64,000 nucleotides of DNA, taken from NCBI RefSeq assembly GCF_014023275.1, contig NZ_CP054698.1, positions 6,409,001 through 6,473,000 on the forward strand, written 5' to 3'. A program made the translations under genes and the position numbers. Of the stretch, positions 7,830 to 17,525 are shown in pieces. Positions within the stretch are counted from its first letter, which is position 1. Each line of letters begins with the position of its first letter. The notes under the pieces were generated by a model. That model was not told the origin of the DNA and did not search any database. It saw nothing but the letters and a program-made list of their open reading frames with translations. Origin of the DNA: Nostoc edaphicum CCNP1411. GTDB lineage: Bacteria; Cyanobacteriota; Cyanobacteriia; Cyanobacteriales; Nostocaceae.

Positions 7830-10800
7830 AACATTTGCCGTTGTAACCATTGACAGCTAAAGTCTGATTGATCTGATTTAATAGGTCTTCCATTGAGATT
7901 GATCGCGGTAATATTTGGGTAGCGATCGCACCAACAACAGTTTCTATAGATTCCAAACCATTCTTCTTCTGCTTGTCAATAGCCTTATAAGCTACCCCAG
8001 GCTGTAAACTTGTTTCTGGGCTATTTAATCGCTGATTAAGTACCAAAATTGGTGGTAACTTTAAAGGCGAATCTCCCAATGTTTTCAGTGCTTTGAGCAC
8101 GTCTTTGTGGATAGTGGATTCTCCTAAGCAAATTAGCAGTAAGTCAACGCTTTGGTGGCGAATTTGTTGTAACACTTCTGCCCAACAGGGACTCATCGCC
8201 GCTTTAAAGCCTGCTGTTTGGAGGTACTGAATTAAAGCTTGGAACCATTCAGACCCCCGTTCCGCAGTTTCACTACTAATTGAGCAATTTTTTTCTGTCC
8301 GATAACCCTTCGCTGGCTTACGTCTTACCTGTGGAAAGTCACGTAGCATTGTCAAATCCACTACCAATATGTTAGGAGGGCAGCAAATACCAGAAGCAAT
8401 TTGCAGTACTGATAGTAAGGCATCGGTTTTCTCAGTGCGACTGCTGTTGTCTTTGGTAAATGGTGTTAAGTAAGGAAATACAGATAGCCCTGGGATTTTA
8501 GAAGCGATTAAGGTAGTTGCAACATCGCAAGTAACCAGTGGTATAGCCGCCAAACGCGAGTGCTGAATTAGTTGTTGCAGATAAATTTGGGCGGTGGTAC
8601 TTTCGACATCTAGCAAAATTACATCAAATTGCCATACCCGCGCCAAAAGTTCTGCCTGATCTAGGTCATCTACTTCAATCACCCGGTGTTCTCGAAGTGA
8701 GGGGTGGGGATTGACTGATTCCAACTGGGGATTCACCAACCTGAGAATTCGCAGTGGGGTTTTAGTTGGGATACTTGCACTGTTGTTTAACCCTTGCTGT
8801 GGAACTGCTTGTACAGTACATAATTTTTCTAGCACTGGTGTCAAAACCTGATGCTCTACTGGCAAGCTTAAGAAACCATCGGCTCGATTAGCAAATGCTT
8901 GCTCCTTTTCGGCTCCCGTCGCGGTCACAATTACAGATATATGACGGGTTGCAGTGTCAGATTTCAGTAAAGTCAGCACATCCCAGCCTGATAGCAGGGG
9001 TAGCAACGGATTCAAAAATATCGCTATTGGTTGCAAGCGCCGGGCTTTTTCGACTGCTTCTGTCCCCGATCGCGCAATCACTACCCGATATCCTAAACCT
9101 TTGAGTTGTTCGGTCAAGTCTTCAATATATCGGGCTACTGCCTCGACTACCAAGACTAACCGTTGGGAACTAGCGGGATGATGCTGTGTGGACGTACTAA
9201 CTTGCTGACGAGCTGGTGCGGGGATTTCTCGTATCTGTTGATATCGTGTTTCTTCCTCTTCTCCGATTCCCATATCTGGTTCAGAAAAGCCTGTTTTTGG
9301 GGGACTGGGTGGCAGAAGTAGTGTAAACTGGCTACCTTTTCCTTCACGCGACAAGAAACTGACATCTCCTCCGTGGAGACGAGCCAAGGCGCGAGTTAAT
9401 ACCAGCCCCAAACCAGTGCCTTCAAATTGGCGGGTGAGGGGATTTTCTAGTTGTTGGAATTTTTGAAAGATTAAGTGTTGCTGGTGTTCAGGAATGCCAA
9501 TGCCTGTATCCCAAACTGTAAAGGCAATCCATCCTTCCCAACGACTCACCCGTAGCCCAATTTCGCCAGATATTTCGGTGAATTTAAAGGCGTTGGAAAG
9601 CAGGTGTACTAGCATCTGACGTAAGCGCAACTCATCCGCCACCATCTGATCTAAGCCTAGTTCAATAGAAAGGCAGAATTGAGGAGCAGATGAACGGGCA
9701 TTTTCTTGAGTTTGGGACGTTGTTTTAGTAGTTTGAGTGTGAATGGCTTTGGCTTCCGATAGGGCGCGATCGCACACAGCCCGAATTTTTACCGGCGTCA
9801 GCGTCAAATCCATTTGTCCCGTCTCCATGCGGGTCAAATCCAAAATGTCATTAACCACACTCATCAGGTGGCGTCCACTTTGATGAATCAGTCCCGCATA
9901 ACGGGCTTGACGCTCGTTGAGTTCTCCTAACTGCTGATCCACAAGCAAGCGCGATAATCCTAAAACGGCAGTTAGGGGAGTCTTAAGTTCATGACTAATA
10001 CAAGCTAAAAATTCATCCTTCAACCGATTTAATTGAATTAAATCGGCATTCTTCGCTGCTAATTCTTTGCAAAGCTGCTGCTGTTCAGTGACATCAGTAG
10101 CTAAGACCAACCACAAATCAGTGCTGAGTGCAACCTCAGATTCAGCACTCATGACTTTAAACTCAGGACTATCTAAGGGAATTTTGGCAAACTGCCAAAT
10201 TCGCTCCTGACCATTTTGCACTTCGACAACGCAGGTACAAGTGCCCACTTGACTATCCAAATAGCACCGACTGTATACAGCATCTGGTGAGGCATCTTGC
10301 TGGATCAGTTCTTGTTCATCACCATACTCATTTTCCCTACCATTGGGATGAACCTTGACTGCTCGTTGGGTAACATATTCTGATTTTTCGGAGGAATTAG
10401 GCACAAGTATTGCCTCCACCTGTTGCCTAACTCCTTCTGGATCTTTTAAGGTTCCTAATTGCTGCCACCAAGCGGGATTTCGTGCTATCACCTCGCCATT
10501 ACCTGTTTGCAACATCAAGGGCCAAGGCAGTCTTTCCAGCAACTGTACCAATGGCTGATGTCCCAACGACTTGGGTTCATTTGGTGTCTGCTTACCAGCA
10601 TCATAAGACGATCTCTGGACGGCTGAACTTCGTAACCCAGCCATGCGTTCCTGAGCCAGCGATCGCAACAGACGTGAACTATCTAGCAGCCCCAAATATC
10701 GACCCTCAGAGTCAATCAGCGCCCAATCTAAGTTCTGGTGTTTTTCGGTTTGTGGATCACACAAATGCAAGCTTAATTGCTCTACACGCTCAGAAGCTGA

Positions 10801-11070
10801 TATTGTCTGTATTGGCTCAATTAGACCTTGACCCCAGGTAGAGAGCGATTGGTTTAAATTTAGATTTTTATCGTCACGATGTGTTAATAATTTTGGGATT
10901 AAACGGGCAGAATACAGCAATCCTATCGGGCATTGCTGTTGATTCACTACTACCAAGCGATCGCACTGCTCTTGCTCAAAAATCTCCAACACCACTGCCA
11001 GAGAACTTGTTTGAGGGCAGCTAGGTACGGTTGCCTGAAAGTCATAAAGCGGATAATCTAGCATTAACAT
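7828..11070 (-). CDS. Hybrid histidine kinase with CBS-like, PAS-like and receiver-like domains
   Basis: I place the start at ATG 11068-11070 ([12 protein letters not shown], about 1080 aa), because the 85 residues upstream in the same frame look non-coding. Order: CBS-like pair ([20 protein letters not shown]; residues 10-180), PAS-like region ([22 protein letters not shown]), and HisKA with H-box [18 protein letters not shown] (His about 360). Then comes HATPase_c with [13 protein letters not shown] and [19 protein letters not shown], followed by receiver-like folds from about 635. In the first receiver the phosphoacceptor is replaced by Asn (IFLNPLLP, about 687). The second keeps VILLDVE and the last is degenerate. 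It is divergent from kaiA across 660 bases, so a clock-linked role is plausible but inferred. Confidence 0.85.
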   Translation of the reverse strand: MLMLDYPLYDFQATVPSCPQTSSLAVVLEIFEQEQCDRLVVVNQQQCPIGLLYSARLIPKLLTHRDDKNLNLNQSLSTWGQGLIEPIQTISASERVEQLSLHLCDPQTEKHQNLDWALIDSEGRYLGLLDSSRLLRSLAQERMAGLRSSAVQRSSYDAGKQTPNEPKSLGHQPLVQLLERLPWPLMLQTGNGEVIARNPAWWQQLGTLKDPEGVRQQVEAILVPNSSEKSEYVTQRAVKVHPNGRENEYGDEQELIQQDASPDAVYSRCYLDSQVGTCTCVVEVQNGQERIWQFAKIPLDSPEFKVMSAESEVALSTDLWLVLATDVTEQQQLCKELAAKNADLIQLNRLKDEFLACISHELKTPLTAVLGLSRLLVDQQLGELNERQARYAGLIHQSGRHLMSVVNDILDLTRMETGQMDLTLTPVKIRAVCDRALSEAKAIHTQTTKTTSQTQENARSSAPQFCLSIELGLDQMVADELRLRQMLVHLLSNAFKFTEISGEIGLRVSRWEGWIAFTVWDTGIGIPEHQQHLIFQKFQQLENPLTRQFEGTGLGLVLTRALARLHGGDVSFLSREGKGSQFTLLLPPSPPKTGFSEPDMGIGEEEETRYQQIREIPAPARQQVSTSTQHHPASSQRLVLVVEAVARYIEDLTEQLKGLGYRVVIARSGTEAVEKARRLQPIAIFLNPLLPLLSGWDVLTLLKSDTATRHISVIVTATGAEKEQAFANRADGFLSLPVEHQVLTPVLEKLCTVQAVPQQGLNNSASIPTKTPLRILRLVNPQLESVNPHPSLREHRVIEVDDLDQAELLARVWQFDVILLDVESTTAQIYLQQLIQHSRLAAIPLVTCDVATTLIASKIPGLSVFPYLTPFTKDNSSRTEKTDALLSVLQIASGICCPPNILVVDLTMLRDFPQVRRKPAKGYRTEKNCSISSETAERGSEWFQALIQYLQTAGFKAAMSPCWAEVLQQIRHQSVDLLLICLGESTIHKDVLKALKTLGDSPLKLPPILVLNQRLNSPETSLQPGVAYKAIDKQKKNGLESIETVVGAIATQILPRSISMEDLLNQINQTLAVNGYNGKC

Positions 11071-11730
11071 AGGGCTTTGGGGGTCATTCTTCCTGTGGAA
11101 CCCTCCGGCATTTCCATCTGCCAAATTTTGATGGTGTTTTCGCCTGAAGTCATATCCTCTAAGAAGACTCATATAAGCAACTCTGGTTATTTCAACGCCA
11201 TTAAAACAACGGTATCTCCCCTCACGGACACTTGCTTGTGGACGAGTGCATTTTTCTAAGAGACCACGTTTCTCATTTTTAGCAACTAGCCTCCCCAGTG
11301 TCTTACTGGTGTTTAAACTCCTCATCGATAGCGACAGCTAAAACAATTATGGCCCCAAAGATTCGCTTTAGAACCTTGAGGAATTATAATGATTTAGAAT
11401 GCGACAATCCTTTAAGTTCGTTTAAGTATCTTATCAAGGAGCAAAATAAAAAAATCTATCTATCTATATACATAGATATGCAAATAATAAATTAGCTACT
11501 GTGTCTTGCTATGCCCATAGATCCCTCATCATCAAATATCTACTAAGTCTTACTACTCAGTTGCTGCACTCTTGTTGTTGAGTGGCTAGCACTATCTGCT
11601 AACACAGAGCGTTATTTTGGGGTGAAATCACCAATTCACTGCACACCCAGTATTCCCCTATAAGCGTTAGCCAAACTTATCAGCACACGTTTCTTGGTCA
11701 GGGAGATCAAGGAGATATATTCAAGAGTAA
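11071..11730. other. Divergent intergenic region between the histidine kinase and kaiA
   Basis: About 660 bases, presumably with the promoters of both the kinase and the kai genes. I see no repeat or stable hairpin that stands out. A purine-rich stretch AAGGAGATATATTCAAGAG precedes the kaiA ATG and can serve as ribosome binding site. No clear RpaA-type element can be assigned by eye. Confidence 0.4.
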
Positions 11731-12312
11731 ATGTTATTACCGATATTGATTCTGCCACCTGATGTTAACAAATGTTTAGATAATCCAGTTGACTTAGCCA
11801 GCCAAAAAGGTTTGAGGACGTGGGTGTGGAATTTTATTGACGCGATTATTGCCCAATTTTCCTACCTACCTGTTGCTGCAACTACCACTGGGAAAATCAA
11901 CTATTTACCAAATTGGCCGCAACAAAATCCAAGGAAGCCATACACTAGCAAATACATCTATGTATTTGCCAGTCAGATGCAAAAAAGTCAGCAGCATTTT
12001 CAGGAGATGACTCCAGCCGAAAGGCAAGGATTATTAAGACAGCTTAAATTAGATTACAGTCTGATCCTTATAGATTATTTTACCACAGACAAAACACTCA
12101 AAGAAAAAATTGATAAATTTATCAATACTATATTTTATGCTAATATTCCTGTGCCCCAAATCATCGAAATTCACATGGAGGTAATTGAAGAATTTTCTAA
12201 CCAGCTAAAATTAGAAGGAAGGAGCAATGAAACCTTACTTGATTACCGTTTAACTTTGATAGACATCCTGGCTCACCTGTGCGAAGTCTATAGGAGTTCG
12301 ATTCCTAAATAA
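11731..12312 (+). CDS. kaiA: Circadian clock protein KaiA (short form)
   Basis: A 193-residue protein. The last about 111 residues (from an internal ATG at 11977) are the KaiA C-terminal four-helix dimer domain: RQLKLDYSLILIDYF, FYANIPVPQIIEIHMEVIEE and LLDYRLTLIDILAHLCEVYR. That domain binds the KaiC A-loop and stimulates autophosphorylation. The N-terminal pseudo-receiver of unicellular KaiA (about 284 aa) is absent, as known for Nostoc-type KaiA. Here an 82-residue stretch of unknown fold precedes the domain (PDVNKCLDNPVDLASQKG, TWVWNFIDAIIAQFSYLPV). AAGGAG upstream of 11731 supports the long start, but the 111-residue form from 11977 cannot be excluded. kaiB follows after 104 bases. Confidence 0.9.
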   Translation: MLLPILILPPDVNKCLDNPVDLASQKGLRTWVWNFIDAIIAQFSYLPVAATTTGKINYLPNWPQQNPRKPYTSKYIYVFASQMQKSQQHFQEMTPAERQGLLRQLKLDYSLILIDYFTTDKTLKEKIDKFINTIFYANIPVPQIIEIHMEVIEEFSNQLKLEGRSNETLLDYRLTLIDILAHLCEVYRSSIPK

Positions 12313-12416
12313 ATTAAAATTATCTATGTTTACCTTGGAACAAGCTACTGCTGTTAGTTACTCCCAAACCGCGATCGCATATTGTACTTCTATTATGATG
12401 ACTAGCCATTAAGTAT

Positions 12417-12731
12417 ATGATTAAAGCCAGAAAAACCTACGTTCTTAAGCTTTACGTAGCAGGGAACACTCCTAATTCAGTCAGGGCATTAAAAACACTC
12501 AAAGATATTTTAGAACAGGAGTTTGAAGGTGTTTATGCTTTAAAAGTGATCGATGTATTAAAAAGCCCACAACTGGCGGAAGAAGATAAAATATTGGCGA
12601 CGCCAACATTATCTAAAATTTTACCTCCACCTGTTCGCAAAATTATCGGGGATCTTTCAGATAGAGAAAGAGTATTGATTGGATTAGATTTACTCTATGA
12701 AGAACTGAGTGAAGAAGATTTTGAAGAGTAA
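12417..12731 (+). CDS. kaiB: Circadian clock protein KaiB
   Basis: A 104-residue protein with the KaiB pattern: [18 protein letters not shown], the central [24 protein letters not shown] and a C-terminal RVLIGLDLL with acidic tail. KaiB has a thioredoxin-like fold and switches fold to bind the CI ring of KaiC. It sequesters KaiA during dephosphorylation and then signals to SasA/CikA-type kinases. Length is typical (102-105 aa). It lies between kaiA and kaiC, 63 bases before kaiC, so kaiBC are presumably co-transcribed. Confidence 0.97.
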   Translation: MIKARKTYVLKLYVAGNTPNSVRALKTLKDILEQEFEGVYALKVIDVLKSPQLAEEDKILATPTLSKILPPPVRKIIGDLSDRERVLIGLDLLYEELSEEDFEE

Positions 12732-12794
12732 GATTTTAATCATAAAAAATTAGTAATAAAAAAACAGGTTTTAAAACCAATTTCTTATTAAGCA

Positions 12795-14357
12795 ATGAGT
12801 GAAAACGAGCAAGTAGAACCAAAGCAAACACCGAAAATTGGGGGTGTAGAAAAAATTCGGACGATGATCGAGGGGTTTGACGATATTAGTCATGGTGGTT
12901 TACCAATTGGTAGAACTACCTTGATTAGTGGCACATCTGGCACAGGCAAAACTTTATTCTCTCTTCAGTTTCTCTATAACGGTATTACCTACTTTGATGA
13001 AGCAGGAGTATTTGTAACTTTTGAGGAATCACCGAGTGATATTATTAAAAATGCCAATATTTTTGGTTGGAACTTGCCACGCTTAATCGAAGAAGGCAAG
13101 TTGTTTATTCTGGATGCATCTCCCGATCCGGAAGGTCAAGATATAGTTGGGAACTTTGACCTTTCTGCACTCATTGAACGCCTGCAATATGCCATCCGCA
13201 AATACAAAGCTAAACGAGTTTCAATCGACTCAATAACAGCGGTATTTCAGCAGTATGAAGCGATGGGAGTAGTGCGACGCGAGATTTTTCGCCTGGTAGC
13301 ACGTCTCAAACTGCTGAGTGTCACCACTGTGATTACCACTGAACGTAGTGAAGAATATGGGCCCGTTGCCTCTTTCGGAGTAGAAGAATTTGTTTCCGAT
13401 AATGTAGTAATTGTTCGCAATGTTTTAGAAGGAGAACGCCGCCGTCGCACAATTGAAATTCTCAAATTGCGCGGCACAACTCACATGAAAGGCGAGTATC
13501 CCTTCACAATTACTAATGAAGGAGTTAACATCTTCCCACTGGGAGCAATGCGCTTAACTCAACGATCTTCTAATATCAGAGTATCTTCTGGTGTCAAAAC
13601 TTTAGATGAAATGTGCGGTGGTGGTTTCTTTAAAGATTCAATTATTTTGGCAACCGGAGCTACCGGCACTGGCAAAACCTTGTTAGTCAGTAAGTTTATT
13701 CAAGATGGCTGCCTCAATGGAGAACAGGCAATATTATTTGCTTATGAAGAATCACGCGCCCAATTATCTCGTAATGCTTCCTCTTGGGGAATTGATTTTG
13801 AAGAATTAGAAGATCAAGGTTTACTGAAAATAATCTGTACTTATCCTGAATCAACTGGTTTAGAAGACCACTTACAAATTATTAAATCAGAAATTGCTGT
13901 TTTCAAACCAGCTCGGATCGCCATTGATTCCCTTTCGGCACTAGCTAGAGGAGTGAGCAATAATGCATTTCGGCAGTTTGTAATTGGTGTAACAGGTTAT
14001 GCTAAACAAGAAGAAATTACTGGTTTCTTTACTAACACAACTGACCAATTTCTGGGAGCGCATTCGATTACTGACTCTCATATCTCTACGATCACCGACA
14101 CAATTCTAATGTTACAGTACGTAGAAATTCGTGGAGAAATGTCGCGGGCAATTAACGTATTTAAAATGAGAGGTTCGTGGCACGATAAGGGGATTCGTGA
14201 GTATAATATCACTGCTGACGGGCCCGATATTAAAGATTCTTTCCGAAACTACGAACGGATTATCAGCGGTGCTCCTACTCGCGTTAGTATCGATGAAAAG
14301 GCGGAACTTTCTCGCATTGTTAGACGTTTTGAAGACAAACAGAGTTCCGAACCCTAA
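12795..14357 (+). CDS. kaiC: Circadian clock ATPase/kinase KaiC
   Basis: A 520-residue protein with two RecA-like KaiC domains. CI has Walker A GTSGTGKT with the paired glutamates in VTFEES. CII has Walker A GATGTGKT and FAYEES. The phosphorylation region SITDSHISTITDT is intact and falls at the same numbering as in Synechococcus: Thr426, Ser431 and Thr432. The C-terminal tail (RISGAPTRVS-type A-loop and RIVRRFEDK) is present. KaiC hexamers are the oscillator core: ATP hydrolysis in CI sets the period and CII autokinase/phosphatase gives the rhythm. Length is normal and no residue change of concern is visible. Confidence 0.98.
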   Translation: MSENEQVEPKQTPKIGGVEKIRTMIEGFDDISHGGLPIGRTTLISGTSGTGKTLFSLQFLYNGITYFDEAGVFVTFEESPSDIIKNANIFGWNLPRLIEEGKLFILDASPDPEGQDIVGNFDLSALIERLQYAIRKYKAKRVSIDSITAVFQQYEAMGVVRREIFRLVARLKLLSVTTVITTERSEEYGPVASFGVEEFVSDNVVIVRNVLEGERRRRTIEILKLRGTTHMKGEYPFTITNEGVNIFPLGAMRLTQRSSNIRVSSGVKTLDEMCGGGFFKDSIILATGATGTGKTLLVSKFIQDGCLNGEQAILFAYEESRAQLSRNASSWGIDFEELEDQGLLKIICTYPESTGLEDHLQIIKSEIAVFKPARIAIDSLSALARGVSNNAFRQFVIGVTGYAKQEEITGFFTNTTDQFLGAHSITDSHISTITDTILMLQYVEIRGEMSRAINVFKMRGSWHDKGIREYNITADGPDIKDSFRNYERIISGAPTRVSIDEKAELSRIVRRFEDKQSSEP

Positions 14358-14411
14358 ATTTAGTATCGTAGTATATTCTTTCCTAAGTTTAGTATCGTGC
14401 TATATTCTGTG
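14354..14411. repeat. Tandem duplication of a 29-bp unit between kaiC and hgdD
   Basis: Two adjacent 29-bp copies, 14354-14382 and 14383-14411, share TTTAGTATCGT and TATATTCT with four differences. The first copy overlaps the kaiC stop codon. They fill most of the space up to the next gene, where a promoter for hgdD would lie. Confidence 0.7.
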
Positions 14412-14460
14412 GTGAAGAAAGGTTTTCTGCCGCTAGATTGATTTTCGTGTGAGGGATGCG

Positions 14461-16632
14461 GTGAAAGGACAGCAATTATTTTTTTATAGCTTCTTACCTG
14501 GTGTAACGGCAGCGGTCTTAACAACTCAGCCTGCTTGGGCTGGTACTGCAAAACTAACTGGGTCACAACTGGCGTCTTCTCCTAGTGTTTTGACTTCTAC
14601 TTATGGTCAAGACTTGGTTGTGGACACCATGAACACACAACTCCCCAAGGGTGCAGATGTTAGTGTTCCGACCCTAGTACCTGCTTTTGGTTTCACTAAA
14701 CTCAGTCTGAAACCTTTAAGTAATAACAGTATTCCAGTATTCGCGACTGAAAATACTGTTGTGCCAATAAAACAAGTACTTAAGAAAGATGAAGGTAGAT
14801 TTTTCAGTTTGACACCTACCTCTAATTCTTCCCAACAGCTTGATGTCAGCCGTTTTGCTCAAAATAACAAAAAACAGAGTAATTCCAGCGTATCTGGGCA
14901 GAAATTAAAGAAGATAGTAGTTCCTAACTACACTTCAAAACCCTCTTCTGTCCAAAAAGAAATTTTGTCCCTGTCTTCTGCACAGCAGCCAGTGGCTCAA
15001 AAGGTAAATACTGTTACTGAATTACAGACATTTTTACAAACTTCAGCTACAGGTGTGGGTTCAGCAAAACTGTTGTCAGCCCAAAGATGTCCACAGGAGT
15101 TAGGCAAAAGCAAAAGGGATTCCTTGACTGCTTTGCTAACGGCCTCAAGCACCTGCTTACAACAAAATGCAATTGGCCGCCTCGCTCAGAGCAATACCCC
15201 AATTCCGGCAGATTCAACGCCAACTCCCACTGCGCCGGAAACTGTAATTCCTGCACCAGCGGATTCAGTGCAACCTACCACTGTGCCGTCAGGGTCGGTG
15301 CAAATTCCTGATAACCTGATTCCTAACTCAAATCCTTTGCAATTTCCCACCAAACCGGAGGAAGTGAGACTTCAGGAAAATCAGCCGATTACTTTGGCAC
15401 AGGCTTTGGAGTTAGCACGGCGTAACAATCGAGATTTACAGGTGACTATATTGGAGCTAGAACGCAATCGATCTGCTCTAAAAGAGGCGCAAGCCGCTTT
15501 GTTGCCGACTCTTGATGTTAGTACGGATATTACTCGCAGTCAGTCTGCTAGTAGTCAGCTCTCGTCGGAACTGCAAGAACAACAGACGGGTATAGCATCC
15601 CCAGATGAAGCTGGGACATCTTTTTCCGGTCAAGCTCAACTTTCATATAACATTTACACTTCTGGGAGAGTGCGAGCTAGTGTCAGAGCGGCTGAAGAAC
15701 AGGTACGTTTCAGCGAGTTGGCTGTAGAAACTCAGTCTGAGATAATCCGTTTGAATGTTGCCACCGACTACTACAATCTGCAACAAGCGGATGAACAAGT
15801 ACGCATTGCCCAGTCGGCTGTGCAAAACTCCGAGGCTAGTTTGCGCGATGCAGAAGCTTTAGAGCGAGCAGGAGTTGGTACACGGTTCGATGTGTTGCGA
15901 TCGCAGGTGAATTTAGCAAATGCCCAACAAGATTTGACTAATGCTAGATCCCAGCAGACAATTTCCCGTCGTCAATTAGCAACTCGGATAAGTTTGCCGC
16001 AAGCGGTAAATATCAGTGCTGCTGACCCTGTACAATTAGCTGGTCTTTGGAACCCGTCGCTAGAACAAAGTATTGTGCTGGCTTTTCAAAATCGCCCCGA
16101 ACTGCAACAGCAGTTGGCACAACGCAATATTAGTGAGCAACAGCGTCGGCAGGCCCTTGGGGAAATAGGCCCTCAAGTGAGTTTGGTAGCCAGCTATAAC
16201 CTACTAGATCAGTTCGATGATGGTGTCAGCGTTACTGACGGTTATTCATTGGGAGTTAGAGCAAGCCTAAATTTGTATGATGGAGGAGCAGCAAGAGCAA
16301 GGGCGGCTCAATCAAAAGTTAATATTGCGATCGCAGAAACTCAATTTGCTGAACAGCGCAACCAAATTCGCTTTCAGGTAGAACAAGCCTATTCTACCCA
16401 GCAATCTAGCTTGGAGAATGTTCAAACCGCTAATACCGCTTTAGAACAAGCTAGAGAAGCTCTACGTTTAGCGCGTTTGCGATTCCAAGCTGGTGTCGGC
16501 ACTCAAACTGATGTCATTAACTCTGAAAACGACCTCACAAGGGCTGAAGGTAATCGAGTCACAGCAATTTTGGATTACAACCGCGCTTTAGCTCAGTTAC
16601 AAAGGTCTGTTACCCTCAGAGCACTACGCTAG
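14461..16632 (+). CDS. hgdD: TolC-family outer membrane efflux protein (HgdD-like)
   Basis: I choose GTG 14461 (KGQQLFFYSFLPGVTAAVL), because GAGGG at 14451-14455 is well spaced for it; the alternative GTG 14449 adds four residues. About 723 residues: signal peptide ending near QPAWA, then a roughly 270-residue Ser/Pro-rich periplasmic extension. The TolC core has two repeated OEP domains (ALELARRNNRDLQVTILELERNR; ALEQAREALRLARLRFQAGVGTQTDV). TolC trimers form the outer-membrane channel for type I secretion and efflux. In Anabaena the gene next to kaiABC is HgdD, needed for heterocyst glycolipid export, hence the symbol; that identity rests on remembered synteny. A terminator lies about 200 bases downstream. 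Confidence 0.85.
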   Translation: MKGQQLFFYSFLPGVTAAVLTTQPAWAGTAKLTGSQLASSPSVLTSTYGQDLVVDTMNTQLPKGADVSVPTLVPAFGFTKLSLKPLSNNSIPVFATENTVVPIKQVLKKDEGRFFSLTPTSNSSQQLDVSRFAQNNKKQSNSSVSGQKLKKIVVPNYTSKPSSVQKEILSLSSAQQPVAQKVNTVTELQTFLQTSATGVGSAKLLSAQRCPQELGKSKRDSLTALLTASSTCLQQNAIGRLAQSNTPIPADSTPTPTAPETVIPAPADSVQPTTVPSGSVQIPDNLIPNSNPLQFPTKPEEVRLQENQPITLAQALELARRNNRDLQVTILELERNRSALKEAQAALLPTLDVSTDITRSQSASSQLSSELQEQQTGIASPDEAGTSFSGQAQLSYNIYTSGRVRASVRAAEEQVRFSELAVETQSEIIRLNVATDYYNLQQADEQVRIAQSAVQNSEASLRDAEALERAGVGTRFDVLRSQVNLANAQQDLTNARSQQTISRRQLATRISLPQAVNISAADPVQLAGLWNPSLEQSIVLAFQNRPELQQQLAQRNISEQQRRQALGEIGPQVSLVASYNLLDQFDDGVSVTDGYSLGVRASLNLYDGGAARARAAQSKVNIAIAETQFAEQRNQIRFQVEQAYSTQQSSLENVQTANTALEQAREALRLARLRFQAGVGTQTDVINSENDLTRAEGNRVTAILDYNRALAQLQRSVTLRALR

Positions 16633-16689
16633 TATTGCTTGACTTACAGCAGTTTTCCTTTGCATGAAGTACAAAGTTACGGGTTTTGA

Positions 16690-16742
16690 GGCAGGAGGCA
16701 GAAGGCAGGAGGCAGGAGGCAGGAGGCAGAAGGCAGAAGGTA
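16690..16742. repeat. GGCAGGA/GGCAGAA heptamer repeat
   Basis: About seven consecutive units of the heptamer GGCAGRA downstream of hgdD. The same family occurs at 34223-34257 and 57165-57200. Confidence 0.85.
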
Positions 16743-16826
16743 GAAACTCTTTATATCTGATGCTTTAATCCTGCATTTTGTACTTCAGTTACTTGCAAAC
16801 TGCTGTATCTTCAAATTAAAAATTCT

Positions 16827-16855
16827 AAAAGCCTCATTGAAAAATGAGGCTTTTT
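16827..16855 (+). terminator. Rho-independent terminator downstream of hgdD
   Basis: A perfect 12-bp stem, AAAAGCCTCATT / AATGAGGCTTTT, with loop GAAA, ends in a T run. It lies 200 bases after the hgdD stop and 70 bases before the next gene, so it separates the two units. Confidence 0.85.
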
Positions 16856-16922
16856 GGTAACAAGAATTTTGTGAAATGATGTAGCATAACTGAGTGTTCA
16901 TCGCTCGCCTTGTCAAAGACTC

Positions 16923-17300
16923 ATGACCAAAGTAACATCTCAAGAGATTGCACAGTTTCGCTCTCAATTGGCAGATGATCCCAGCGATATGGAAGCGCTG
17001 GATTTGATTGAAGACTGTGATGGGGATTTAGAAGATGCGGCGATGACGCTAGCTATCCGAGCAGGACAACAACCAGAAAGAGCAAATGCCGAGTGGTTAG
17101 ATGCTTTGGCTAGAAAATGGCGTGCGGTCATTTGCGAACAAGAATATCGGGAAGATTTGCTGAATACTTCACCTCAAAAAATGATGGAACGTCTAAAAGC
17201 AATGCCGACGTTTCCGAAGATTTTGGCAACGCCAGTTTTAATTTATGTCCTCAAGCAAGGCGTAAACAATTTTTGTGAGCCACTAGATTCGCTAAAGTGA
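16923..17300 (+). CDS. Conserved cyanobacterial hypothetical protein
   Basis: A 125-residue soluble, acidic-to-neutral protein beginning TKVTSQEIAQFRSQL. It has ALDLIEDCDGDLEDAAMTLAIRAG, then EWLDALARKWRAVICEQEYRE, and a hydrophobic C-terminal helix ILATPVLIYVLKQGV. The first half resembles a UBA-like three-helix motif, but I do not claim a family. It has its own start after the terminator at 16827-16855 and is followed by 225 bases before the channel gene. Confidence 0.7.
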   Translation: MTKVTSQEIAQFRSQLADDPSDMEALDLIEDCDGDLEDAAMTLAIRAGQQPERANAEWLDALARKWRAVICEQEYREDLLNTSPQKMMERLKAMPTFPKILATPVLIYVLKQGVNNFCEPLDSLK

Positions 17301-17525
17301 TTATGTACATTTACTTGTGCGATGCCTGCGGCGGGCTACGCCTACGCGATTTGCAGTTTAATTCAATACAGACGTGAACCGGATTGATTTATAGTCCTCT
17401 TTCTAGTTTCTACCTCTAATTAAAACAATCGTGTTGTCAGCTACAGTTATCTTCCAACAAAGTGGGCAACAATATTAATAAATAACTAGAAATGCAGCCC
17501 TACCTGTAAAAGATGCTGCCGTTTC
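17301..17525. other. Intergenic region with a GC-rich dispersed repeat
   Basis: Near 17318-17352 lies GCGATGCCTGCGGCGGGCTA followed by CGCCTACGCGAT. This is one of several related copies in the window (21240-21275, 22385-22430, 53255-53285, 53855-53890), all bounded by GCGAT/ATCGC ends and able to form imperfect hairpins. Nothing else is recognised here. Confidence 0.5.
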
